Source: Streptomyces sp. NBC_00414
Lineage (GTDB): Bacteria > Actinomycetota > Actinomycetes > Streptomycetales > Streptomycetaceae
Assembly (NCBI RefSeq): GCF_036038375.1
Contig: NZ_CP107935.1
Span: 8,618,001 to 8,682,000 of the forward strand
Length of the DNA: 64,000 nt
Reading direction: 5' to 3'
The notes under the pieces were generated by a model. That model saw nothing but the letters and a program-made list of their open reading frames with translations. It was not told the DNA's origin and ran no database searches. A program made the translations under genes and the position numbers. Shown here in pieces: positions 1 through 7,866 of the stretch. The number at the start of each line of letters is the position of its first letter. Position 1 is the stretch's first letter.

Positions 1-326
1 CCCGGGTACGGGTACGCACCACGGACGGCGCCGCCCTTCGCGACCTGCTCGCGCGGCACGGATACGACGCCGTCGAGAGCGAGAGCGAGAGCGAGGGCGA
101 GGGCGAGGGCGGTGACGGGGCCGAGGGCGGGCGCGAACGGTGGATCGTGCACCACGCGCGCGTGGACGACATCGGCCGCCTCGCCTCGGACGCGGGTCTG
201 CCCATCCTCGAACTGGCGGCGGAGGAAGGCACGCTGGAACAGGCCTACCTCGATCTGACCGCCACGGAGGCCGAGTTCGCCGCCCAGCCGGCCGCCCCGT
301 CCCCGACCCAGCCGCAGGAGGCCTGA
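1..326 (+). CDS. ABC transporter ATP-binding protein, C-terminal part (cut by window edge)
   Basis: Open from the left edge, first full codon at base 3, stop TGA at 324-326. About 107 residues are visible. The nucleotide-binding motifs lie outside the window. What remains is the C-terminal accessory part of a drug-exporter-type (DrrA/CcmA-like) ATPase, ending in the typical 'LEQAYLDLTA' helix. Residues about 25-45 form a low-complexity Ser-Glu then Gly-Glu run, encoded by a GAGAGC/GAGGGC six-base repeat at roughly 75-110. The next gene, an ABC-2 permease, starts 2 bases after the stop, so the two should be co-transcribed as one exporter. The substrate cannot be told. Confidence 0.8.
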   Translation, partial: RVRVRTTDGAALRDLLARHGYDAVESESESEGEGEGGDGAEGGRERWIVHHARVDDIGRLASDAGLPILELAAEEGTLEQAYLDLTATEAEFAAQPAAPSPTQPQEA

Positions 327-328
327 CC

Positions 329-1060
329 GTGCCGTTCGCACCCGTACTCCACTCGGAGTGGCTCAAGATCCGTACCCTGCGGTCGCTCGTCGCGGGACTG
401 TGCGCCCTCGTGGTCGTCACCGCGGCCTTCACCGCGCTGGCCGGAGCCGACAGTTCCGACGGCGGGGAAGCGGACTTCGACCCGCTGTTCACGGCGTTCT
501 TCGGTGTCAACTTCGGACAGATCGCTGCGATCACCTTCGGCGCGCAGGCCGTGTCGTCCGAGTTCCAGGGAGGCGCCCTGCGGGTCTCGCTGACCGCCGT
601 GCCCCGGCGCGGACGGTGGTTCGCGGCGAAGACGACGGCCATCGGCGCCCCCGTCCTGGTCGTCGGCCTCCTCACCGGGTTCGTGAGCCTCGCCGTGGGC
701 AAGGCCGTCCTCGGTGACCGGGCGAGCGGGATGAGCTGGGCCGAGGGACTGCAGGCAGTGGTGGGCTGCGGGATCTACCTGGCCCTGATGGCGCTGTTCG
801 CGGCCGGACTGACCGCGGTGCTGCGCAGCGGCGTCACCACGCTGAGCATCCTCATCCCCTTCCTCCTGCTGGTCTCCTTCGTGGTCGGCGACATGTCCGG
901 GAACGCCGCCGACTTCCTGCCCGACAGGGCGGGGCAGGTGGTCCTGCACGAGACGTGGGACGGCATGCTCGGGCCGTGGGCGGGGCTCGCGGTGACAGCG
1001 GTGTGGACGTCGGCCGCGCTCCTGGCCGGATCGTGGAGTGTGCGCCGCCGGGACGCGTGA
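329..1060 (+). CDS. ABC-2 type transporter permease
   Basis: 243 residues from a GTG start 2 bases after the ATPase stop. The N-terminus 'HSEWLKIRTLRSL' is the usual cytoplasmic lead of ABC-2 permeases (LnrM/NosY-like) and about six hydrophobic segments follow. Typical family motifs include 'SSEFQGGALRVSL', followed by a Lys/Arg-rich loop. With the upstream ATPase it forms a two-gene exporter of unknown substrate. A longer reading from 140 would run through the ATPase gene and is unlikely. Confidence 0.88.
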   Translation: MPFAPVLHSEWLKIRTLRSLVAGLCALVVVTAAFTALAGADSSDGGEADFDPLFTAFFGVNFGQIAAITFGAQAVSSEFQGGALRVSLTAVPRRGRWFAAKTTAIGAPVLVVGLLTGFVSLAVGKAVLGDRASGMSWAEGLQAVVGCGIYLALMALFAAGLTAVLRSGVTTLSILIPFLLLVSFVVGDMSGNAADFLPDRAGQVVLHETWDGMLGPWAGLAVTAVWTSAALLAGSWSVRRRDA

Positions 1061-1125
1061 ACCAGGGCGGCCGTTGTCGCCTGACGGGCCGCCAAATGTC
1101 AGTGGTGACCGCTTTACTGGACTTC

Positions 1126-1572
1126 ATGACCACTGAGCGACACCTCGCCACGATCGACGAGCTGTGCGTCCGCGACTTCCCCGCGGCGCACGGCTGGTCG
1201 GACGTCGGCGCGGGGGGACCCGGCTACCACCTGGTGGTGCTGGAGACGACGCGTGGCTTCGGGACGGGTGACCGGTCCGGGCGGGAGGAGATCGCGGACC
1301 AGTTCGCCGCCTACAGAGAGGGCGTCTCGCAGCGGCTGGGGGAGCGCTGGGGCGAGGCGGAACCGAAGAGCCTGGCCGGTGTCTTCCTGCGCTCCGAGAA
1401 CCCCGACGAGCGAATACCGAAGCCGTGGGCCTACCTCAGCGCGTACGTGGGACACGTGGACCTGTGGGAGGCCGACGGCACCGGGCGGTGGGTGGCCGTG
1501 GGGGTTTCCGAGCCGACGGAAGGTCAGGAGTTCCAACTCTTCGCCCTGGTGACGGAGGTGGCTCCGCCCTGA
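1126..1572 (+). CDS. conserved hypothetical protein
   Basis: 148 residues from ATG 1126; an in-frame ATG at 1096 would add ten residues. The protein is soluble and acidic, with no signal peptide or membrane segment. Codon use is typical of the neighbouring genes, which is the main support for it being real. I do not recognise the family. The sequence alternates short beta-like runs ('YHLVVLETTRGF', 'WAYLSAYVGHVDLWEA', 'FQLFALVTEV') with polar loops. It lies 3' of the ABC exporter after a short gap and converges with mug across a repeat array. Confidence 0.65.
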   Translation: MTTERHLATIDELCVRDFPAAHGWSDVGAGGPGYHLVVLETTRGFGTGDRSGREEIADQFAAYREGVSQRLGERWGEAEPKSLAGVFLRSENPDERIPKPWAYLSAYVGHVDLWEADGTGRWVAVGVSEPTEGQEFQLFALVTEVAPP

Positions 1573-1633
1573 CATGTGCGTGGGCGCTCCGCTGGGAGCG
1601 TGGTGATTGGTCTGCGGGGCGGTGGGGCCGGTT

Positions 1634-1815
1634 GCGCCGTTCCCCGCGCCCCTAAAGGATCGCGCCGTTCCCCGCGCCCCTGGAGACGCAAAAGATTGCG
1701 CTGTTCCGCGCGCCTTTGGAGACGGAAAAGATTGCGCCGTTCCCCGCGCCCCTAAAGGATCGCGCCGTTCCCCGCGCCCCTGGAGACGCAAAAGATTGCG
1801 CCGTTCCCCGTGCCC
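1634..1815. repeat. tandem array of TTCCCCGCGCCCCT repeats
   Basis: Six copies of a unit close to GCGCCGTTCCCCGCGCCCCT begin near 1634, 1662, 1698, 1734, 1762 and 1798, separated by short A-rich linkers such as AAAGGAT and GGAGACGCAAAAGATT. The array has an exact 100-base higher-order period: the segment starting at 1634 recurs from 1734. The third copy is degenerate. It fills the whole gap between two convergent genes. The same core recurs in eight other gaps of this window. Confidence 0.9.
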
Positions 1816-1816
1816 C

Positions 1817-2293
1817 CTAGGAGCGCGAGGTTCGCGCGGTCTTGCGTAGGCGGGCGAACTCCTCTGCCATCGTTGCCGCCGTCCAGTGTGCGTTCAGGCC
1901 GCTGGGGTTGGGCAGGACCCACACGCGCGTGGAGCCGAACGTCCGTTCCTGCGGCCCGATCACGGCCTTGCGGTCGTCGAAGGCGGCCCGGTAGGCGGTC
2001 ACGCCCACCACCGCGAGCCAGCGGGGCCGCAGCCGCGCCACCTTGGCGGCGAGCAGCCGCCCGCCCTCCCGGTACTCGTCCGCGCTCAGCTCGTCGGCCC
2101 GGGCGCTCGCCCGCGCCACCACATTGGTGATGCCGAGCCCGTACGAGAGCAACTCGTCCTGTTCCGAGGGCTTCAGCTGCCGCGGGGTGAAGCCGGACAG
2201 GTGCAGGACCGGCCAGAAGCGGTTGCCGGGGCGGGCGAAATGGTGGCCCGTCGCGGCGGTCATCAATCCCGGGTTGATACCGCAGAACAGCAC
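1817..2293 (-). CDS. mug: G/U mismatch-specific DNA glycosylase (Mug/TDG family)
   Basis: 158 residues from GTG 2293. It removes uracil or ethenocytosine opposite guanine in DNA repair. Two uracil-glycosylase family-2 motifs are present: 'GINPG' near residues 5-9, with the catalytic-site Asn, and 'NPSGLN' near the C-terminus. Homologues usually carry about 25 more residues at the N-terminus. The frame stays open upstream and reads 'TRFTPAELEAARDRLVPDV' back to a CTG at 2371-2369 that overlaps the purB stop, so the true start may be that non-standard codon, coupled to purB. Confidence 0.88.
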   Translation of the reverse strand: MLFCGINPGLMTAATGHHFARPGNRFWPVLHLSGFTPRQLKPSEQDELLSYGLGITNVVARASARADELSADEYREGGRLLAAKVARLRPRWLAVVGVTAYRAAFDDRKAVIGPQERTFGSTRVWVLPNPSGLNAHWTAATMAEEFARLRKTARTSRS

Positions 2294-2367
2294 CTGGAGA
2301 CCGTCCGCGGCGACATCCGGTACGAGCCGGTCGCGGGCGGCCTCCAGTTCGGCGGGGGTGAACCGCG

Positions 2368-3807
2368 TCAGAGGATCGCCCCCGGCGTGTAACCCGCTGC
2401 CTCCGGGTGCTGCTTGAGGATCTCCTCGACGCGGACGACGACCGCGGCCACCTGGTCGGCGGCGGCCCCCGTGAAGGACAGCTTGTCGGCCATCAGGGCG
2501 TCCAACTGCGCCCGGTCGAGCGGGATGCGCTCGTCCGCGGCCAGCTTGTCGAGGAGCTCGTTGCGCTCGGTGCCCTGCTCACGCATGGCGAGGGCGGAGG
2601 CGACGGCGTTCTCCTTGATGGCCTCGTGCGCGACCTCACGGCCCACACCCGCGCGCACCGCGGCCATGAGGACCTTCGTCGTCGCGAGGAACGGCAGGTA
2701 GCGGTCCAGCTCGCGCGCGACGACCGCCGGGAAGGCGCCGAACTCGTCGAGGACGGTGAGGAAGGTCTCCAGCAGGCCGTCCAGCGCGAAGAACGCGTCG
2801 GGCAGCGCGACCCGGCGCACCACCGAGCAGGACACGTCCCCCTCGTTCCACTGGTCGCCCGCCAGCTCGCCCGTCATCGAGGCGTAGCCGCGCAGGATCA
2901 CCATCAGGCCGTTGACGCGCTCGCAGGAGCGGGTGTTCATCTTGTGCGGCATCGCGGAGGAACCGACCTGGCCGGGCTTGAAGCCCTCGGTCACCAGCTC
3001 GTGCCCTGCCATCAGCCGGATGGTCTTGGCGGTGGAGGACGGAGCCGCGGCCAGCTGCACCAGAGCGGTCACGACCTCGTAGTCCAGCGAGCGCGGGTAG
3101 ACCTGGCCCACCGAGGTGAACGCCTGCGAGAAGCCGAGGTGCCGGGCGATCCGCTGCTCCAGGTCGGCGAGCTTCGCCGCGTCCCCGCCCAGCAGGTCGA
3201 GCATGTCCTGGGCCGTGCCCACCGGGCCCTTGATGCCGCGCAGCGGATAGTGGGCGAGCAGCTCCTCCACCCGGCCGTGCGCGACGAGCAGCTCGTCGGC
3301 GGCGGTCGCGAAACGCTTGCCGAGGGTGGTCGCCTGCGCCGCCACGTTGTGCGAGCGGCCCGCGACGACCAGCTCGCCGTACTCGCCCGCGAGCCTGCCG
3401 AGGCGCGCGAGGACGGCGACGGTGCGGTCGCGCACCAGCTCCAGGGAGAGCCGGATCTGCAGCTGCTCGACGTTCTCGGTGAGGTCGCGGGACGTCATGC
3501 CCTTGTGGACGTGCTCGTGCCCGGCGAGGTCGTTGAACTCCTCGATCCGCGCCTTCACGTCGTGCCGCGTGACCTTCTCCCGCTCGGCGATAGAGGCCAG
3601 GTCGACCTGGTCCAGGACCCGCTCGTAGTCGGCGAGCGCGGCGTCGGGCACCTCGATCCCGAGGTCCTTCTGGGCCCGCAGCACGGCGAGCCAGAGCTGA
3701 CGCTCCAGCCTCACCTTCTGCTCGGGGGACCACAGGGTGGCGAGCTCGGCCGAGGCGTAGCGGCCGGCGAGGACGTTCGGGATACGGGGCTTTGCGGGCG
3801 CAGTCAC
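2368..3807 (-). CDS. purB: adenylosuccinate lyase
   Basis: 479 residues. It splits SAICAR to AICAR and adenylosuccinate to AMP in purine synthesis, in the cytoplasm as a homotetramer. The fumarase/aspartase superfamily signature 'SSAMPHKMN' is at 283-291, 'MTSRDLTENVEQ' at 104-115 and the 'RSHNVAAQATTLGKR' segment with the conserved His at 153. Full length for the long-form PurB. The stop overlaps the likely extended start of mug, so the two are probably one transcript. The short upstream gap (3808-3877) shows no strong promoter. Confidence 0.96.
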   Translation of the reverse strand: MTAPAKPRIPNVLAGRYASAELATLWSPEQKVRLERQLWLAVLRAQKDLGIEVPDAALADYERVLDQVDLASIAEREKVTRHDVKARIEEFNDLAGHEHVHKGMTSRDLTENVEQLQIRLSLELVRDRTVAVLARLGRLAGEYGELVVAGRSHNVAAQATTLGKRFATAADELLVAHGRVEELLAHYPLRGIKGPVGTAQDMLDLLGGDAAKLADLEQRIARHLGFSQAFTSVGQVYPRSLDYEVVTALVQLAAAPSSTAKTIRLMAGHELVTEGFKPGQVGSSAMPHKMNTRSCERVNGLMVILRGYASMTGELAGDQWNEGDVSCSVVRRVALPDAFFALDGLLETFLTVLDEFGAFPAVVARELDRYLPFLATTKVLMAAVRAGVGREVAHEAIKENAVASALAMREQGTERNELLDKLAADERIPLDRAQLDALMADKLSFTGAAADQVAAVVVRVEEILKQHPEAAGYTPGAIL

Positions 3808-3877
3808 GTGTACGGATTCTACTGGCGGTTCCTGCAGGCCAGCGCCACGGGCTGATTTGTCGGGACCTACGAAGCCG

Positions 3878-4690
3878 TCAGGACCCCGCCGGGCGTCCCC
3901 GCTCCACGGACCCCTTGTACTCGTCGTAGGGCAGCAGTTCCGGTCGTTTGGGCAGGCGGCCGTCGCCCGAGGAGCGGCCGGTCAGCCGGCGGCCGATCCA
4001 CGGCAGGAGGTACTGGCGGGCGAAGCGCACGTCGGCGGTCCGGCGGGCGGCCCAGCCGGGCGGGTCGGAGGGCGGCATCGGGGTGTGCCACTCGGCGTCC
4101 TCGGCCGCGTGCCCGAGCGCCTGCCACACCGCCTCGGCGACCCGGCGGTGCCCCTCGCCCGTCAGATGCAGCCGGTCCACGTCCCACATGCGGGGGTCGC
4201 CCAGGGACTGCGCTCCGTAGAGGTCGACCACGAGTGCGCCGTGCCGGGACGCGAGCTCGTCGATACAGACGAACAGCTCCTCCATGCGGGGGCGGAACCG
4301 CTCCATGACCGGGCCCTGGCGGCCGGGGCTGCGCATCAGGACGAGCTGCTTGCATGCCGGTGCCAGGCGCTCCACGGCCTCTTCCAGGAGTCCCCGGACA
4401 CGCGCCATGTCGACCTTGGGCCGCAGCGTGTCGTTGAGGCCGCCGACCAGCGTGATCACGTCGGGCCGCATCTCCACCGCGACGTCCACCTGCTCGGCGA
4501 CGATCTGTCCGATGAGCTTGCCGCGCACCGCGAGGTTGGCGTAGCGGAAGCCGGGCGTCTGCGCGGCCATCCGGGCCGCGAGGAGGTCCGCCCAGCCCCG
4601 GTACGTACCGTCGGGAAGGAGGTCCGACATGCCCTCGGTGAAGGAGTCGCCGACGGCGACAAGGCTGGTGAAGGTGGCATTCGTCTGCAT
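3878..4690 (-). CDS. SGNH/GDSL-family hydrolase
   Basis: 270 residues from ATG 4690. An esterase/lipase of the SGNH fold: block I 'VAVGDSFTEG' with the nucleophile Ser16, block III 'GGLND' with the oxyanion Asn, and block V 'DRLHLTGEGH' supplying Asp and His. There is no signal peptide, so it is probably cytoplasmic, like many Streptomyces homologues annotated as lipases of unknown substrate. The last 60 residues are basic. It is transcribed toward purB with a 70-base gap and could share a transcript. Confidence 0.88.
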   Translation of the reverse strand: MQTNATFTSLVAVGDSFTEGMSDLLPDGTYRGWADLLAARMAAQTPGFRYANLAVRGKLIGQIVAEQVDVAVEMRPDVITLVGGLNDTLRPKVDMARVRGLLEEAVERLAPACKQLVLMRSPGRQGPVMERFRPRMEELFVCIDELASRHGALVVDLYGAQSLGDPRMWDVDRLHLTGEGHRRVAEAVWQALGHAAEDAEWHTPMPPSDPPGWAARRTADVRFARQYLLPWIGRRLTGRSSGDGRLPKRPELLPYDEYKGSVERGRPAGS

Positions 4691-4773
4691 GGCGGAAGAA
4701 ATGATAGCGCGTGCACATACCCACCGGTCTGCCGCGCGGGCCGGCCGCCCGGCGTGACCGGTGGGCGCGGGAT

Positions 4774-5787
4774 TCAGGCCGGCTGGCCGAACAGTTCCCG
4801 CAGCACGTCCTCCATCGTCACCATCCCGGCCAGCCGCCCGTCCGCGCCGAGCACCGCCGCCAGATGCGTACGGCCGCGCCGCATCGCGGTCAGTACGTCG
4901 TCGAGCGGCGTGCTCTCCCGGACCCGGGCGATGGACCGCATGTCCCGCACCTGGAACGGCAGGTCACGCGGCATCGCGTCCAGGGCGTCCTTCACGTGGA
5001 GGTAGCCGACGATGCGCAGTCCCTCGTCCACGACGGGGAAGCGGGAGAACCCGGACTCGGCGGACAGGGCCTCCAGCTGCTCGGGGGTGACGCCCACGCG
5101 CGCGTGGACGACGTTCTCCAGCGGCAGCACCACGTCCCGCACCGGTCGCCGGCCCAGCTCCAGGGCGTCGTGCAGACGCTCCTGGGCGCGGTCGTCGATC
5201 AGTCCCGCCTCGCTGGAATCCTTCACCAGACGGGCCAGCTCCGTGTCGGAGAAGGTCGCGGACACCTCGTCGTGGACCTCGACACGCAACAGCTTCAGCA
5301 GCCCGTTGGCGAACGCGTTGACCGTGAAGATCACCGGCCGCAGCCCCCGCGACAGGGCGACCAGCGGCGGCCCGAGCAGCAGCGCCGTCCGTACCGGTTC
5401 GGCGAGCGCGATGTTCTTCGGCACCATCTCGCCGAGCAGCATGTGCAGATACGTGGCCACGGTGAGCGCGATCACGAACGAGATCGCGTGACCCGTGCCG
5501 GTCGACAGACCCACCGCGTGGAAGACCGGCTCCAGCAGATGCGCGATCGCGGGTTCGGCGACCACACCCAGGACCAGCGTGCACAGCGTGATGCCGAGCT
5601 GTGCGGCGGCCATCAGCGCGGACACGTGCTCAAGACCCCAGATCACCCCGCGCGCCCGGCGGTCTCCCGCCTCCGCGTAAGGCTCGATCTGGCTGCGGCG
5701 TACGGAGATCAGCGCGAACTCGGCCGCCACGAAGAAGGCGTTCACGACCAGGGTCGCCAGCCCGATCAGCAGTTGTACGGCTGTCAT
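4774..5787 (-). CDS. CorC/HlyC-type membrane protein with CNNM (DUF21) and CBS domains, short form
   Basis: 337 residues. An N-terminal CNNM/DUF21 domain (about residues 1-190) has four hydrophobic segments and the family pattern 'AAEFALISVRRSQIEPYAEAG'. A CBS pair follows (about 200-335), containing 'FSRFPVVDEG' and 'LAGMVTMEDVLRELFG'. Proteins of this family are linked to Mg or Co efflux or to membrane stress; the role here is inferred. It lacks the C-terminal CorC_HlyC transporter-associated domain that its upstream neighbour has. Its ATG overlaps the stop of that neighbour (ATGA), so they are translationally coupled and may work as a heteromer. Confidence 0.9.
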   Translation of the reverse strand: MTAVQLLIGLATLVVNAFFVAAEFALISVRRSQIEPYAEAGDRRARGVIWGLEHVSALMAAAQLGITLCTLVLGVVAEPAIAHLLEPVFHAVGLSTGTGHAISFVIALTVATYLHMLLGEMVPKNIALAEPVRTALLLGPPLVALSRGLRPVIFTVNAFANGLLKLLRVEVHDEVSATFSDTELARLVKDSSEAGLIDDRAQERLHDALELGRRPVRDVVLPLENVVHARVGVTPEQLEALSAESGFSRFPVVDEGLRIVGYLHVKDALDAMPRDLPFQVRDMRSIARVRESTPLDDVLTAMRRGRTHLAAVLGADGRLAGMVTMEDVLRELFGQPA

Positions 5788-7139
5788 CGTCCCCGCCCTC
5801 CTTCGGATCCGGCCTCTTCGGAGCGGGTGTCCCCGGCGTCCGGCGCGTGCATCAGCACCCGCGCGGCCCGCCGCCCCGTCGCGTCCACCACGTCAAGACG
5901 CCACCCGGCGACCTCGACCGTGTCCCCCTCGACGGGGATGCGCCCCAGCTCCGCCGCCATCAGGCCCGCGAGCGTCTCGTACGGCCCGTCGGGCGCCCGC
6001 AGTCCGACGCGGGCGAGCCGGTCGGTGCGGACGGACCCGTCGGCCGAGTACAGCGTGCGGCCCTCCTCGTCCGTGCCGGCCTGCGCCAGGTCGGACGTCT
6101 CGTGCGGGTCGTGCTCGTCGCGCACCTCGCCGACGACCTCCTCGACGATGTCCTCCAGGGTGGCGACCCCCGCGGTGCCGCCGTACTCGTCGATGACCAC
6201 GGCCATCGTGCGCTTGCCGGACAGCCGGTCGAGCAGCCGTTCGACGGTCAGCGTCTCCGGTACGAACAGGGGCTCGCGCATCACCTGCGACACGGCCGTA
6301 CGGGCCCTGCGGTCGGCGGGCACCCTGATGACGTCCTTGATGTGCGCGACCCCGACGACCGAGTCGAGGTTGCCGCGGTGGACGGGGAAGCGGGACAGGC
6401 CGGTCGCCCGCGTCGCGTTCGCCACGTCCTCGCAGGTCGCCTGGACGTCCAGGGAGATGACCTGGACCCGCGGTGTCATGACGTTCTCCGCGGTGAGGTC
6501 GGCGAGGTTCAGCGTGCGTACGAACAGTTCGGCAGTGTCCGCCTCCAGGGCGCCCTGTTTGGCGGAGTGCCGGGCCAGGGCCACCAGTTCCTGCGGGCCG
6601 CGCGCGGAGGCCAGCTCCTCGGCGGGCTCGATGCCGAAGCGGCGTACGACACGGTTGGCGGTGTTGTTGAGGTGGGAGATGAACGGGCGGAACACCGCGC
6701 TGAACCAGCGCTGCGGCGTCGCCACCCGCTTGGCCACGGCCAGCGGTGAGGAGATCGCCCAGTTCTTGGGCACCAGCTCGCCGACGACCATCAGGAAGAC
6801 CGTCGACAGGGCCGTACCGATCACCAGCGCCACCGACGAGGTCGCCGAGCTGGGCACCCCGGCCGCTTCGAGGGGCCCGGCGATCAGCTGGGCGACGGAC
6901 GACTCGGCGAGCATGCCGACGACCAGGTTGGTGACGGTGATGCCGAGCTGAGCGCCGGAGAGCTGGAAGGTGAGGTTCTTCACGGCCCTCAGGGCGCCCG
7001 CCGCGCCGACCTCACCGCGCTCGACGGCCCGTTCGAGCTGGCTGCGCTCGACCGTGGTCAGGGAGAACTCGGCCGCGACGAAGGCACCGCAGGCCAGCGA
7101 GAGCAGCACCGCCACGGCGAGGAGGAGCACTTCTGTCAT
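5784..7139 (-). CDS. CorC/HlyC-type membrane protein with CNNM, CBS and CorC_HlyC domains
   Basis: 451 residues. Domains in order: CNNM/DUF21 with four membrane segments (1-200), two CBS repeats (about 215-340, with 'LSRFPVHRG' and 'GTAGVATLEDIVEEVVGE'), and a C-terminal CorC_HlyC domain (about 355-440, ending 'VAGWRLDVVDATGRRAARVLM'). A paralogue of the next gene, from an old tandem duplication. Probably a divalent-cation transporter or its regulator in the cell membrane. Confidence 0.92.
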   Translation of the reverse strand: MTEVLLLAVAVLLSLACGAFVAAEFSLTTVERSQLERAVERGEVGAAGALRAVKNLTFQLSGAQLGITVTNLVVGMLAESSVAQLIAGPLEAAGVPSSATSSVALVIGTALSTVFLMVVGELVPKNWAISSPLAVAKRVATPQRWFSAVFRPFISHLNNTANRVVRRFGIEPAEELASARGPQELVALARHSAKQGALEADTAELFVRTLNLADLTAENVMTPRVQVISLDVQATCEDVANATRATGLSRFPVHRGNLDSVVGVAHIKDVIRVPADRRARTAVSQVMREPLFVPETLTVERLLDRLSGKRTMAVVIDEYGGTAGVATLEDIVEEVVGEVRDEHDPHETSDLAQAGTDEEGRTLYSADGSVRTDRLARVGLRAPDGPYETLAGLMAAELGRIPVEGDTVEVAGWRLDVVDATGRRAARVLMHAPDAGDTRSEEAGSEGGRGR

Positions 7140-7279
7140 CGGGTCACCTCCGTTCCATGATCGGGCAGGTACGGAAGGTTCGCGCGGTGTCGGCGCCGCG
7201 GGACGCCGTGGCGTCGGATGTCGGGACTGTCGGAAGGCTCGCCCATGGGCGGACGCTCACATCTTTCCTGGGTGGGGTG

Positions 7280-7705
7280 TCACTCGACCAGCGGCTTGAC
7301 CCAACGCCGCCAGTGCTCTTCCGGCGCGTACCCCGCAGCGCGCCAGGCATGGTGCGCGGTTTCGTTGCGCGCCAGCACCATCGCGTCCCCGCGGCGCCCG
7401 CCGAGCCGTACGAAGCGTTCCTCGGCGGCGGTCAGGAGGGCCGAGCCGATGCCCTGGCGGCGCCGGGCCGGGTCCACCGCGAGCCGGTACAGATGGCAGC
7501 GCCAGCCGTCGAAGCCGGCGATGACCGTGCCCACGAGCTCCCCGTCCCGCTCGGCGAGGATCAGCGCCTCGGGGTCCGTGCCGATCAGCCGCTCCACGCC
7601 GTCCCGGTCGTCGCTGATGCTGGTGCCCTCGGCGGCGGTCCTCCAGAACGCGAGGACGGTGTCGAGGTCGCCGGGTCCGGCGGCCCGTATCTGAAGATCA
7701 CTCAT
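7280..7705 (-). CDS. GNAT-family N-acetyltransferase
   Basis: 141 residues. The acetyl-CoA binding motif A is clear: 'LYRLAVDPARRRQGIGSALL' around residues 72-91, with the R-x-x-G-I-G-S/A pyrophosphate loop. Length and the C-terminal 'YAPEEHWRRWVKPL' are normal for small stand-alone GNAT enzymes. The acceptor is unknown and the neighbours give no hint. The gap after it (7706-7866) shows nothing I recognise. Confidence 0.88.
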   Translation of the reverse strand: MSDLQIRAAGPGDLDTVLAFWRTAAEGTSISDDRDGVERLIGTDPEALILAERDGELVGTVIAGFDGWRCHLYRLAVDPARRRQGIGSALLTAAEERFVRLGGRRGDAMVLARNETAHHAWRAAGYAPEEHWRRWVKPLVE

Positions 7706-7866
7706 GCCGCGATCCCATCACGGGTGCCGGACATGGACACCGGATTCCACGATTCGGACACGCTCCCGGAAGTGGTCGCCGCCCCGCAGCCGCTCGCCCC
7801 GGAGCCCGGCGACGACCGCCCCGAACGCCCGTGCCGGTGACTCGTCCGTTCGCGCCCCCCGGCCGG

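Noticed and set aside
1634..1815. CRISPR-like array
   Set aside because: Units are about 20 bases with linkers that repeat each other; no unique spacers and no cas genes.
2407..3855. 482-codon open frame opposite purB
   Set aside because: It is an exact mirror of a well-conserved purB and shows no protein family signal; long antisense frames are routine at this G+C content.
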